Below, piece after piece: positions 1-12,800 of a DNA stretch of 64,000 bases (within the stretch, counting starts at the first letter, position 1; every line of letters starts with the position of its first letter). Source of the DNA: Bolinopsis microptera (taxonomy: Eukaryota > Ctenophora > Tentaculata > Lobata > Bolinopsidae); contig NC_087074.1 in assembly GCF_026151205.1 (NCBI RefSeq), positions 6,946,001-7,010,000 on the forward strand. Reading direction: 5' to 3'. The notes beneath the pieces are model-generated. The model did not search any database. It saw nothing but the letters and a program-made list of their open reading frames with translations, and was not told the origin of the DNA. Made by a program: the position numbers and the translations under genes.

Positions 1-2676
1 TGGACCAGTGAGGAGAGTAGAGCCGGTTATCTTTGACAGTATTGACGGGGAATCGATAAGACAAGCAGCAAAGAGAGTACAGGGTGCTGCAGGGCCTTCA
101 GGAATGGATGCGGATGCGTGGAAAAGACTACTGTGTTCTAAACAGTTTGGTAAGAAGTGTGAGGATCTATGCAATGCTATAGCAGGGATAGCAAGGAAAC
201 TATGTGTCAGGAATCTGGATCCAACGATGTTGACCTCATTGACAGCATGTCGACTTGTTCCCCTGGATAAAAAGCCTGGCGTCAGGCCTGTTGGCATTGG
301 TGAAGTCTTATGAAGGATAATAGGGAAGACAGTGATGACCCTCCTACAGAAGGACCGGGTTGGTGCCACTGTTCCTATTCAAGTGTGTGCTGGTCTTCAG
401 GGAGGAGTGGAAGCAGCTGTTCATGCTGCGAGGGACTGCTTTGAAGATCCTGAAACTGAAGCCATCATCTTAGTGGATGCAGAGAATGCATTCAACTTGC
501 TGAACCGAGAGGCAGCTCTTAACAACATGTATATTGTATGTCCAGAAGTTGCTACCTACATTATGAACACCTACAGAATGCCTGCTAGACTGTTTATTGC
601 AGGAGAAGATGAACATCTTTTTAGTGAAGAAGGGACAACACAAGGTGATCCACCTGCTATGGGATTTTATGCATGTGGTACAATACCATTGATTGATGCA
701 GGAAACATTGAGAGAAAAGTGACTCAGATCTGGTATGCTGATGACTCTGCTGCTGGGGGAAAACTGGAAGAAATGAGGAAATGGTGGGATAACCTCTGCA
801 TTAAAGGACCACTTTTTGGTTACAACCCTAAATCTTCCAAGACATGGGTGATAGTCAAGCCTGAGCACGAAGAGAAGGCAAGAAACTTGTTCCCAGATGT
901 CAATGTGACAAGTATTGGTCGACGATATCTGGGCAGCTTTATCGGAACTGATGAAGGAAAAGGGGCTTTCATTGAGGAAAAAGTTCAAGAATGGTGTCGT
1001 GATCTTAAACAATTAAGTGATATAGCATCAAGAGAACCTCAAATAGCATACAGTGCATACATGTATGGGCTTAGTAAAAGATGGAACTATGTGTGCAGAA
1101 CTACCCCAGGAGTTGCAGATAGGCTCACTCCTCTGGAACAAGTAACACGCGATGAGTTTATCCCAGCTATCATCAACAGGCTGTTTAGCTGCACTGATGA
1201 ACTAAGGAACATAATGGCTCTACCACCAAGATATGGAGGATTGGGTATACCAGTTATGATGGACATGGCAGACCGAGAGTACAAATTCTCATGTAGAGCC
1301 ACAAAACCCCTTAAAGAAGCTATTCTCAAGCAGGTAGACAACTACACAGAGGACTGGAGAGTAAGCAAAGGAGTGAAAACTGAGATAACAACTGAACGAA
1401 ATCTCTTCTATCGACAAAAACAAGCGGAAATACGCCAGGAGCTCGAGTCAACACCACTGGCAAAGTTGATGTTCCAACTAGCTGCTGAGAAAGGGGCAAG
1501 TGCTTGGTTAACAGCACTACCTTTAAAAGAGTATGGATATCTGATGAACAAACAACAGTTCTCAGACGCAATAGCACTCAGATATAACCTAAACTTAAAG
1601 GACAGCCCTAAGACATGTACGTGTGGCCAAAAGTACTCAGCAAACCATGCGCTCATCTGCAAACTCGGTGGATATGTGTCACTGCGGCACAACTCGCTGA
1701 GAGACACCTTTGCTGAACTAATGAGAACTGTGAAATGCAAGGATGTGCAGACTGAGCCAGGTCTTCTTCCAGTTGATGGTCTGAAGTTGCCTAAGGGAAC
1801 AGTACTTGGAGACCAAGCTAGGCTGGACATTTCTGCAAGATCGATTTGGAATGCTTCAGAGAGGGCATATTTTGATGTAAGGGTATTTCATGCCCCAGCC
1901 CCCTCCAATGCAAGCAAATCGATCCCAGCAATGTACCAGTCCCATGAAAATGAGAAAAAGCGATGTTACAACGCAAGGGTTCTTGAAGTGGAGAAAGGAA
2001 GCTTCACACCTTTAGTGTTCTCGACTTCTGGTGGAATGGGTAGTGAGGCTGAAAGACTGGTAAAAAAGCTGGCCAGTAAGATGGAGTACCACACTGGCCA
2101 GAGGTACTCGGATGCTGTAGGTTACATCAGAAAGCGCCTTCGCTTTGAAATCCTAAGAACAACAGTGATTTCTCTCCGTGGAGACAGAGGTGCGAGAAAA
2201 AACATTGTTAATATAAACAGTCTAGATCTTAACTTGGAGCCACAAGGCCAAGGGTAATTTTTGAGTGTTTAGGGAATTTTTTATATTCTTAAAGGTTTGT
2301 TTTTATATAGGGTCATTGCTATATTATGTGTATATTGTTTGAATAATTTTAATAAAATTTTAAAAAAATTTTTAGGGAAAATTGAAGGACCCAGTTATTT
2401 AAGCAATAAGGAGAGACATAATGAATATCTTTGGTTCCATCCTTTTGTGGCAAAGAAGCGTTTTGTAAATCTTTATTCCACTGGGAAGTATTAATAAATT
2501 ATATATAGATAATGTATTAGATTTTATTAATTAATAAAATTGAATTTGATAAAAATTATTAATGTTGATGGAAAAATATATTTATTTAAATTATTTTTCT
2601 ATTTGGTGTAATGATATTTTGTAGACACTTGTGATTATGTTATGTCATAATCTTTACTTACTTACTTACTTACTTT
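1..2676 (+). mobile_element. 3' part of a non-LTR retrotransposon (RT plus C-terminal nuclease type)
   Basis: The element enters from the left edge of the window and covers the reverse transcriptase frame (2-2257), an AT-rich 3' untranslated stretch and a short ACTT-type tandem tail at about 2651-2675, where I place its 3' end. A simple tandem repeat is a common 3' end for non-LTR elements. The 5' end is outside the window, and no target-site duplication can be tested. The tail position is inferred from repeat content only. Confidence 0.65.
2..2257 (+). pseudogene. Reverse transcriptase/endonuclease of a non-LTR retrotransposon, one in-frame stop
   Basis: The frame is open from the left edge to 2257 except for a TGA at 311-313. 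It falls inside a conserved RT segment (reads GIGEVL, stop, then RIIGK), so CGA to TGA decay is the simplest reading. RT landmarks are GPSGMDADAW near the start, KKPGVRPVG, EGTTQGDPPAMG, and the catalytic YADD at 734-745. After the RT comes a zinc-knuckle-like cluster (CTCG...H..IC, near 1615-1660). Next is a C-terminal block with LDI, FDVRVF and a later K/E-rich strand, resembling the PD-(D/E)XK restriction-like endonuclease of R2/CRE/NeSL-type elements. The codon reported as start near 332 is GTG and lies inside the domain, so the two apparent ORFs are one gene. The family assignment to a clade is tentative. The 5' end is missing. Confidence 0.8.
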
Positions 2677-3831
2677 ATATAACTAGCAAAAATGGGGATC
2701 TTGTCAGACTTAACCAGTATAGTAACTGGTAACGTTGTACGAACTATACATGTTTTTCAACCTATTACAACCAACTGTAGAAACTCGCAAAGACCTATTT
2801 TGATATTATTTTATTGAACTATCCGTCAAGTCTAATAAGCTCCGTGGAATTCCTCAACAACATATTTCGATGGAATTCCACCTTAATTCTTACAATTGCC
2901 TTGACCTGGCTGTAAAACTTTCTCATTTATATGTAAACGAGGTCGATTTATATCAATCAATTGCGGTAAATACAAATTTTGTTTTTGGAACATGACTGCC
3001 AGCACCCTTGAGAAACCTAACCCTAGGCGCATTTTAGTCTGAAATGTAGGGCCACCTATTTAAGTAAACAGTTTTAATACTTTCAACACTGCTACATAAC
3101 AAATAATTTGAGCTAGCCTGATGGCAATCAGAGAGCATCGATGTAAATTTTTATGTACTTCAATCTGGTCTCAAGTCCAGACCCCATCATTTCATTTTCA
3201 TTACAACAATCCTGTGTAGTTATTGACTACTGATTAAACGGGAACATGTTGATGGCATTGATAAACACTGGTGGGATCCCTTATATCGATTAATCAAAAA
3301 TCTGATGAATTTTTCTGATGCGAGAAATTGCAGCAGACATTCATTGTTGGACTTCTCACTTTTTTCTCATTCCCTTCGAATATTATACCCCTTGCACTGT
3401 TTTTACCTGTCAGATAGTAAACTTAACATTTCGCTATCCCACTTTTGATGATGCGTTATTAATTTATCCGTCTTCACTTCGATAAAGATATATATTATGA
3501 ATGCTAACAACTTCTTTTTATCAGACATGGAATTTCAGCAACAATACAAAAGATTTTAAGGGATAAAGATTTTAGTATGAATCCATCACAATGAGTTAAA
3601 AGTGATGCTCATTAACACTGATATAAACAACCTTTTAACACAGGTAATAAGTGCTCCATGCTTTTTAGTTTGATTGTTATTCAATGAAAGAATGAGTCAT
3701 GTTATTCATATTCCTTTGTTATTCTATCACAAGCTTACTGGCACTGCTGCAAAACAGTTAAAATTAGATTTTTATTCTTTTACAACTAATATGTCAAGTA
3801 AAACTATTTATTACCCAGGTTACTCAAAGTG
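2677..3831. other. AT-rich upstream region of the ULK gene
   Basis: No ORF or recognisable element. An in-frame TAA at 3799-3801 precedes the first ATG of the kinase gene, and a possible splice acceptor (ttacccag) ends at 3818, so a non-coding 5' exon could lie in or beyond this stretch. I see no convincing TATA box. Confidence 0.4.
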
Positions 3832-6800
3832 ATGACAAGTGGAGCCCGTCACACAGTGGAACATGTAGGCCAATACGAGTATGACAAGACAAACATACTG
3901 GGCCACGGTGCTTTTGCCGTTGTCTACCGGGGCATCAACTGTGTGGTAAGTAATCAAACAAATTTGCACTGTCCATTACCACTAACTAAACCAGTTTATC
4001 CATGGATACTAGATTCCTGTTCAATGTCCACAGACATTTACCTGTCCCTATGGCTTCTTTAATATTTTGTTCATTGAAAAGGGGACGGTTTTTTTATTAC
4101 CTTAATTTTCAAGCACAGGTAGTGTGCTTCTTGATCTTTATCTGCAGGGGATTAGCAGCAACATAAACAGATTAATAAGACTACACAATTTTCTTAAATT
4201 TGTTCAGTTTCCATACCGAGATGTACCAGTTACTTAAATTCCAGTACATTATTTAGATTCTAATGCTGGTATGTCATTTTCTTAATGTCTGTATTTCAGA
4301 CACCTACCCAGAATGTGGCAGTGAAATGCATCAGTAAAAAACAGAAGTCCAGCAAACTAATTAGCGCTGAGGAGATCAACATTCTAAAGGTAAGAAATCA
4401 GTATAAAATTAGTAAACAATTAGTCAACTAATAAGTAATTGGTTAATAATTAGAATAGTTAGGGTACAATAGTGGCCAAGTTTTTTTAAAATTTTGCCCC
4501 TTAACTTCTGCAAGCTTAAGCTGCTACTATAACGATTTCCTAGTTGTTTCTTGTTTAACTGACCATTTCTACTGATTTTGTATCTCACCAAACATTTTAT
4601 TAGAATCTTGATATTATCTCTGTGCTAAAATGAGCTGTCTTGGCAATAAAGACAAACACCACAAAATATCATCATCTGCCAAAATTAGCTTACACACCAG
4701 TGTACTATTGTAATGCTTCAATTCAATCACAACTTATATCATGTATATTGCATGCAATGTATAATACCGCAAGTGTTATGTATAGTGACAATTAACAGAT
4801 GTACAATTTTATAATTAGCGTTGAAAGGATAATCAGTACTGGAACTGGTTATGAAAATTAATTAATTGAAATAATGTGTATATTATATTATCTCCTTTCC
4901 CTGTTCACATGTTCCTTCATAACATTTGTTTTATCTTATCTTTATTTCAGGAGGTGACCCATGATAACATTGTACAGCTGTACGACTTCAAGGTAAGAAA
5001 TAATCACTTTTAAAACGTTTGAACCATTATGTCTTCCATCATTGCCACAAATAGTAGATTATACTTGACAGAGTTGCCCGGAGGTCGGTGTTTGCTTGTG
5101 ATCTCTACAAAATGACGGGTTCCAAATTAGCAATCTCTTCTCTAACTTTGCATCAGCTGTTATGATTAACTTAGATTATACATGTAAACGTGAAGCATAC
5201 CCAAACTACCTAGGATATTAAGTTCCCCCTCCCCTAATTTTCAGTATTCGCACACTGATATTTCATTAATGTATGATTATCTTGGCGACCTTACGTGAAA
5301 GTACACAAGATAATACAACATAACACAACTATTTATTATTTCCTATAGAAAACACGACCAGCTCTGTATTGTATACAAGTAACATGGTCAGTATAATGTG
5401 TACTGTATTTTGCAGCGGCCACCATTTCTGAGAGTGTCTCACTTTGCTGTCTTCTTCCTTCTTTTTATCCTTCCATAAAAGGCTTCAGGTTGTTGAATAA
5501 ATTAGCACAGGATGTAATAAGCAATATTTTGGTTGACAGAGATAAACTGTTGGGGCCCTGAATTTTCTCTAACCAGCACATCTTTCTGTCTAAAACGTTC
5601 ACCAGTTTCGTAATGTAATTTGAGAGCCCTGAGGTCTCAGGCTACCTGTAATTACACAATTAATTAATTACCTGTGGACGAGTAGAGAGAGCTGCAGGAA
5701 GGGGGACCGGTACTAGAAGTACCACTTCCGGTCAGCGTGACATATCAGCTGTGTCACGTGGGACATACCCCCCGGATACGATGTTTCTGTCGCACTGTAT
5801 TCCACTTAGATAAATCTGGTTAATATCTGGCGTGATATGGAGCAAGTTTGAGCTCGCCCGGAGTGATTTAGACCGATCGATCCATCGAATATAGACGCTT
5901 ACATTTCATTAATGTTGAATACGGCCATACTCGGTTGAATACACCCCATCTCGTTCGATCTGGGAAGTTAAGCAACTGCAGGCCGGGTTAGTACTTGGAT
6001 GGGTGTCCGCCTGGGAATTCCCGGTGCCGTATCCTTTTGCAAATAATTTACAAAAGGAATATTTTTCAAGGAATTTGTCCAATATTATTCACCGTAATTG
6101 GTATCGTGCATTGCCTGTCAAGCCCAAGTTTCAAAATTAAGTTGACTGTCAGCATTCTAATTTGATGCAAGTTTCTTAGTTTTTAAGTTTCTCAGAAATG
6201 AAAGATGCGATTAAGAGGGCTATATTTGATTTTCTTAGGTCAGCTATGTGAATCAGAGGTGAAACTAGTCGGGCGTGTTCTTTACTGAGGCGGGAACTAA
6301 TACTTCTACTGATCACCAGCATGCACGACAAGATAGTAACCTTTGTTTAAATTATCACTACAATCCAAAAGGACAAGATCTTATTAATATATGGAAGTTG
6401 TTTTCGGTGCACATTGTTATGCGCAGGTCTCAAAGGAAGCTTGGTTGCAGCTACCCCGGCGTGATCTGCAGTTAAGTTAGAAGTATTATTTCTGGTATGA
6501 GTGTGATGATCTCACTACTAAACTATCTATCATGAGATCACGGAGAAGAATGACTAGTTACAGAGCTGAACAGCTGATAAGATGAGTGGTATGTTGTTGT
6601 CTAGGTGCAATTGCCAAACAGTGAGCAGTAACTGTGCTGTTAATGTGCACTTAAACAACAGGAGCATTGTCCTGGTATGATAAGTATGTTAGTTTAGAGT
6701 GCACTGTGTTACAGTGCATGCTTGTGGAGAGAGTGGAATGTATTCACATGGCAATAATAATAATAACACTACAATACTCTTGCCAACTTTACCGAACAAC

Positions 6801-9800
6801 AGACAATGGGATATTATCTAACGGTGCAAATTCTCTCTTATTTAATTTTAAATCTCTACCATCAATCAGCCACATAACAGCTACAAAACCGGTAAAACGA
6901 CTGTAAGAAGTTGAGTTGGAGCTGACCGTGTGCGTAATGAACTACTCTAAATGCTGCATACTCATTACTCATTACTCGTAGTGTGTCCGTTAATACCACA
7001 AAACTAAACACATTTGTGAACTTAATGTGTATCTACATTGTGGTGTATGTAATGTAACAGTCTACTATTCAGCTTCTTTAAAGTCAGGTTTTCAATCTTA
7101 ACAAACAGACCTAAGTTGCACTTCCTCAAATATATCCTAAAATGATTCACATAGTCATAACACCATAATAATTAATGACAGGTCAATAATTCTGAGTATT
7201 TGGAAATCTTGATATTCTCAGTATAATAATCTCCACGAATTTACTCAAGAGATGATTTCAACTTATATTATGTTTAATCGAGCTTATATATATGGATAAA
7301 TATTAAATATTGAATAATTATTGATTTGAATTTTGGCCACTAGTCAGATTTACTAAACCATATTAAAGCATTAAGAATTGAATTGAGTAGCAAACTAATA
7401 TTTAATATTAGAGCTGATCATATAACACACAATTGATGTTTAACTTGTAAAGGACCCTAAATATTCCCCCTTTACATTACACAGATGACCACATTAAATA
7501 TTCCACCACATGACACTAACTAAAGGTCTTTAAGCTCCTTCCAGAACCTTCCAAAAACTAATTATTCTAGATCTTACTTAACAGAGTTACATCTGAACAA
7601 AGCAACAGATGTTATGCTGGGGAGATTTGTGGGCGGGCTAGTATTAACACAACCTCCACAAACTTAGTGTAACGAGCAAAGTACCACTTTTGTGTAATTT
7701 CTCAGTAGCATGAGTCGGAGAGTGAGTCTCAATGCTGTGTTGATTATGGCCCAGCTTGTACAAGGACGGACTGTGTGTCTAGACATTGGTCTTGAGAGAG
7801 TTAGGTAGTTTAGACACAGTCAGACAGTCTCTTGAAATACTGTAATAACGTGCTAAAGACCAGCTTAAATCCAGGGAAATTATTTGATTGACGTCAAAAT
7901 TGTTAGAATATTTGAGCTATCTCGTTCCTGATTCGTGAACCTCGCTTCATGGCTATTTCTAGTCTGACAGTAACCTTCCCAATATCCCAACTGTGGGTCT
8001 AATAATGTAACATGAACACTTCCCGGCCTTCTTTATCAATAATCATGTCTGAGCAAGTTTGTGTCTCGTGTGTCCCACAATGTATCTCAATGTATCTAGT
8101 GTGTCTCACAATATATCTCGTGTGTCTCACTTTCCTCGACCTGCCTCTGTGTATTGACCTCCTCAATACCAGCTGTGTAACTAATAATGTGTCCAGTATA
8201 AGTATTAGTATTGTGACATGTATCCCTTCCATACTTTATTAACAAGTCTAACCGGTATCTGGCGTGTTTAATGTTTATCATGTGTGTGGTTCACAGCAGG
8301 AGATAGTATCTTGTAAATCGCCCACTTTCAGTTTCCAAACTTCCTCATGTGTCTCATTGGTTCACAGCTATCACGTGGTGTTAATAGTGCCCTCTGATTG
8401 GCTGGAAATAGTCACGTGGTCTGAAGTACTGCCCTCTGATTGGCTGGAAATAGTCACGTGGTCTGAAGTACTGTTCTCTGATTGGTTGCTCAGTTGTTGA
8501 GTGCAGGAAGTCCTTGTCTGAAATAATGTTGTTTTTTATGCTTTAAGTGTTAGGTTTAGGTGCAATAATTGCATGTAAGGGGAATGTACGTCGAGTAGTG
8601 CACTGTGTATCTAACTGTGGGAAATGAATTCCCTGCTGTATACAGAAAGTGTACAGGTTTCAAATCAACAGGGGTACATTACAATACACGCCCTACCCCC
8701 ACCCCCTCCCCCTCCTCCTCCCCCTCCTCCCCCACCAACCCCAACATGTCTGTGAGTAGATACCTTAGTTCCCAAAAATTTGTGTGCCATTATATTGAGC
8801 ACAATTTATTTGAGCCCGAAAAATTTGGGCAGAAATTTTGAATTCATTTGGGCGACCGAAAATTTGGGCACAAATTCTTCGAAAAATGAACGATTTTCCA
8901 CTAAAATTTCAGTTAGATATTTGCCTTAGTTCATTATTATTCCTTATTATAACCCTGAGCAGAAAGCGCTACTGATATCAGATATGTTTCGGGCCCAACA
9001 CACACAGACACTAAAAGATCTGATGACAGCCAACAACTGCATCCTACAGAAAGTTCCAGCAACAGCCCCTGGACATATCTATCAATGGACTGGCTAAGAA
9101 ATTCATGCGCAATAAGTACGAAGATTGGTACGCGAAAATCATAGTGTGTCAGCTCAATGGAGGAGTTTCATCAGACAATGTGAAAATTGATACCCGCTTG
9201 ACAGTGATCCGTGAAGTACACGCTCGTTGGATCAACGAACTTTTGTATATTTAAAAGGGAAGCCAGATGACATAAGGAAAGGCTTTGAGAAGTCGGGTAT
9301 AACTGATACTAGTAGATCAGACTTTACGGTGGATGATAATTCATATTTTGCAGATCTTGTTTAAATCTCTAGCTATCCGTAACTCTAGCCATTTGTTTTA
9401 TTAGTAGCTGTTAGCTATTCCAAATCCAGTTATTTCTATTCATTTAAAATATAAGCATTTTTACTTGGTCAAGCCATGAATGACAGATTAGAAAACTAAA
9501 ATTTCAAATATCATTTCACTTGGATATGAAGAAAAAGCCATCTTTCTATAGATTTCAGGGCCACAGGCCAAATGCCAAAAGTTTGGTTAACAAAAAATTT
9601 AGCAGACGGAAAAGATTTATGCAATTAATTTGGTCTGCAAAAAACTTGGGCGAGAGGCCCGCTCAAATTTTTTGTCGCCCAAATTTTTGGGAATTAAGGT
9701 ACGTGTCCGTAAATGTATCACGTCAATACGAAACTCGGAATACAGTCACCTGATGCTAACCTGTCTACCTTGCTTATAAATAGCAAGGAGATGCAGAGGA

Positions 9801-12800
9801 AGGCAGTTTTATCTTAATCTACGTTTTTACACTGATCACGTCCGTCTTGCAAAGTTCAGTATCTTCAATCTTGCATTAATAAATAGTTATTGATTCCAGC
9901 TGCAGCTGCCTAGCAGAACAACTCTATATCTCACAGTGGAATGTTGGTGGTTACTTGCCTGTCTGTCTACCTTATACAGGACTATAGTCTTAGTTTTTTA
10001 TAACTAACTCGATATATATATATATATATATCTGTTACCATTTTACTGACACCACAACATCAACTTTAACACAACTTTTCGCGAAAACCGTGTGGTGAGA
10101 GATATACCATCGAAACCCCCCTCTCCCACCAACCCTAACCTATAACACATAATAATAATACTCCCCCCTTCCCCACCAACCCCCTCCACGGCCCTCCCCC
10201 ACCAACCCTAACCTATAATACATAATAATAATACACACCTAATATTTGGCAACCTTTATTAACACCTGAACTCTCCTCTTTATTACGAGCACCGTATACA
10301 GTGTGCAGTGTTGTGTGTTGCAGTGTGCAGGTGTAGTGACCCTCCTATAATATACCGGAAGTGTCCACAATAATTATAAAGATGTACTGTGTTATTGTTA
10401 ATGTACTGTGCACTGTGTACTGTACTCACAATGTTTACTTTTAGTAGCGTACTATTTGTAAAACTTGATATTTATAATATATATTTATAATATAATATAA
10501 TCTATAATACTAATATATTATGTATGCTCCAACAAATCCATTATAACATTCAAAATTAACATACTGACTGTTCAAAATGTAACTGATTATCATTTATCAC
10601 GTTGTCGCGACAAAGAAAAACACTTGATTTTCCTTTGTTGCAGCAACGTTATAATCAGAAGATTTGTGACGCTTATCCTTGTAATTGCGACTCATTAATA
10701 ACTTGAACAAATAATGTTCCAGTTCGGAAATTGCGCATTTAATAAGGTCATCTATCTTACTGGATCTTCTATTTAAAATAAATGTGTTACAAGTTTTACC
10801 CATTCTGCCGACAAGAGTTAGTTGCAGTTACAAGTACACTACTAAAATATAATACACAGAATACACACTCCACAATATGTACATTCCATAATATTTACAT
10901 TCCATAATATCACTGTAATATGTATTGTACAATGTACGTACCAAAGTACACAGTTACACCAGTAGTAGCCACTACACTGTTACACAGCTCAGTGATGTAA
11001 TGTTGCAGTTTTAGCTCGACTCTCCTGAGAACGTCCTGTGAACAGTATGAGAATATAACATGACCTCACCTGATATGCACGTGTACTAACTGCACGTGCA
11101 TTGCAGAGTTGTGGGATATTGACGTTTTTATAGGCTCGGTCAGCATCGTCTGTATGAGTCATACATAACAATTGTCAGCGTCCTAACTCAGAGCATGATT
11201 GTCTTTGTTTGTATCCAGAATCAAAGAGGCGGGGTGGGGATTTCAAACGAATTATTATATAATAATAAACTTTTGTAACAGATAAGAACAAGATGGAATA
11301 TAAACCATCTCCCACTTTAAAAAGATGATGTTTTATAATTATATTTAACAATGTTCCTTTCAGGAGACGGACAAGTCGCTGATAATGGTTATGGAGGTAA
11401 GCTCTTCATAATAATATGATAAGTCTAGTATTATACCCTGTCTATTCTGATACCCAATTATTTAACTTTGCTACTGGATTCTCAGAAATTCTCCTATCAT
11501 TCCATACAGTTTTTAGTGTGCGTGTCTCTTATATGAATGATTCCGCAGAAAATCTAATAATCTGATTTGCTATTTTTAAAATTATATAAACTCGTTAGTG
11601 AATGAGATAAAATCTTATCTAGCTCTGCAAGAAATTACTGCAAATTACTGACATACACAAACGCTGGGTGTATCGAACAGAGAATATTATTAAGAAACAC
11701 CTTGAACAGTGAGCCCTGAACAGTGAGCCCCTGTTCTTACTCCGTATTAATCTACACACCTACTGAACAACTATTTTCTAGTAACCAATACTACTCACAT
11801 GTTAATATGATAACGTCACATTACATAATATGTGCGTATGTCACAAAAGTCACATTCTGTACTTCACAAAAGTAGGTCCTGTTATGCAGGTAATATGTTA
11901 CTCACTGCAGAGTACACGCCTAAACTAGGGTATACTATCAGCAATATAACATGTAGACCTCACCCACTGTGCAATACTACGAGTTCCTACCGTGACACCA
12001 CCGATAATGATGAGCATATTATAGCTAGTTGTCATCTAGATAGAGAGTTGTTAAGGTGATAGCTAATTGTCATGGTGACAGATAGTTCTCATGGTGATAG
12101 GTGTTGTCATCATGGTGACCACTGGTAATCAGTAATCACGTACCAAAACAGCCACCTCTACTTTTCAAGTTTTTCAACCATCACTGAATGAAATTGAGTC
12201 TTACAATTTCACATACTAACGTCACAATTACTGTAACTGTATTTCAGTTAAAACTTGAACTGTTCTGGTTGTAACTGTGGGTAATGTTACATTTATTATT
12301 CAGCACTGGATTCATACCACAGTACTAGTAGTCTCTACAGTCGAGCTCTACTGATGATCGTAATCTCTATAGCCTATTGATCTTTACATGTTAAAAATAC
12401 AGATCCTAAGTTGGAGCAATTTACAATTACATGTTACTAGTTTACATACGTTACTACTAGTACTATTAACTTACTAGTGTTAAGATAATGATATATTTGT
12501 CACCATACTATTTATTTAATAGCAAGAAAAGTAAGTAAATGTAGCTATATTTAGCTCAGGTAGTAGAGGTAGATAATAGTATAGGTAGTCATGAGCTCTT
12601 AGCTCTTTATGAGACATTAGTGTATACTCATATACTGTATTTCAGATAAACTGTCCACACAAAAAACAATCTCGCCAGACATCATCTCAAACAGTTCAGC
12701 TGTTAGCATACTTTAAACTTTATGTTATATATGTTAACTACTGGTTACTACTGCTCTACTGGTTACTACCGGTTACTACTGGTCACTACTAGTTAATACT

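Noticed and set aside
470-1830. Minus-strand ORFs over the first retroelement
   Set aside because: They are shadows of the RT frame, with no ATG-supported domain or splice logic.
7999-8281. Overlapping Cys-rich small ORFs on both strands
   Set aside because: They arise from short 'gtgtctcac' repeats. No signal peptide plus splice structure could be built.
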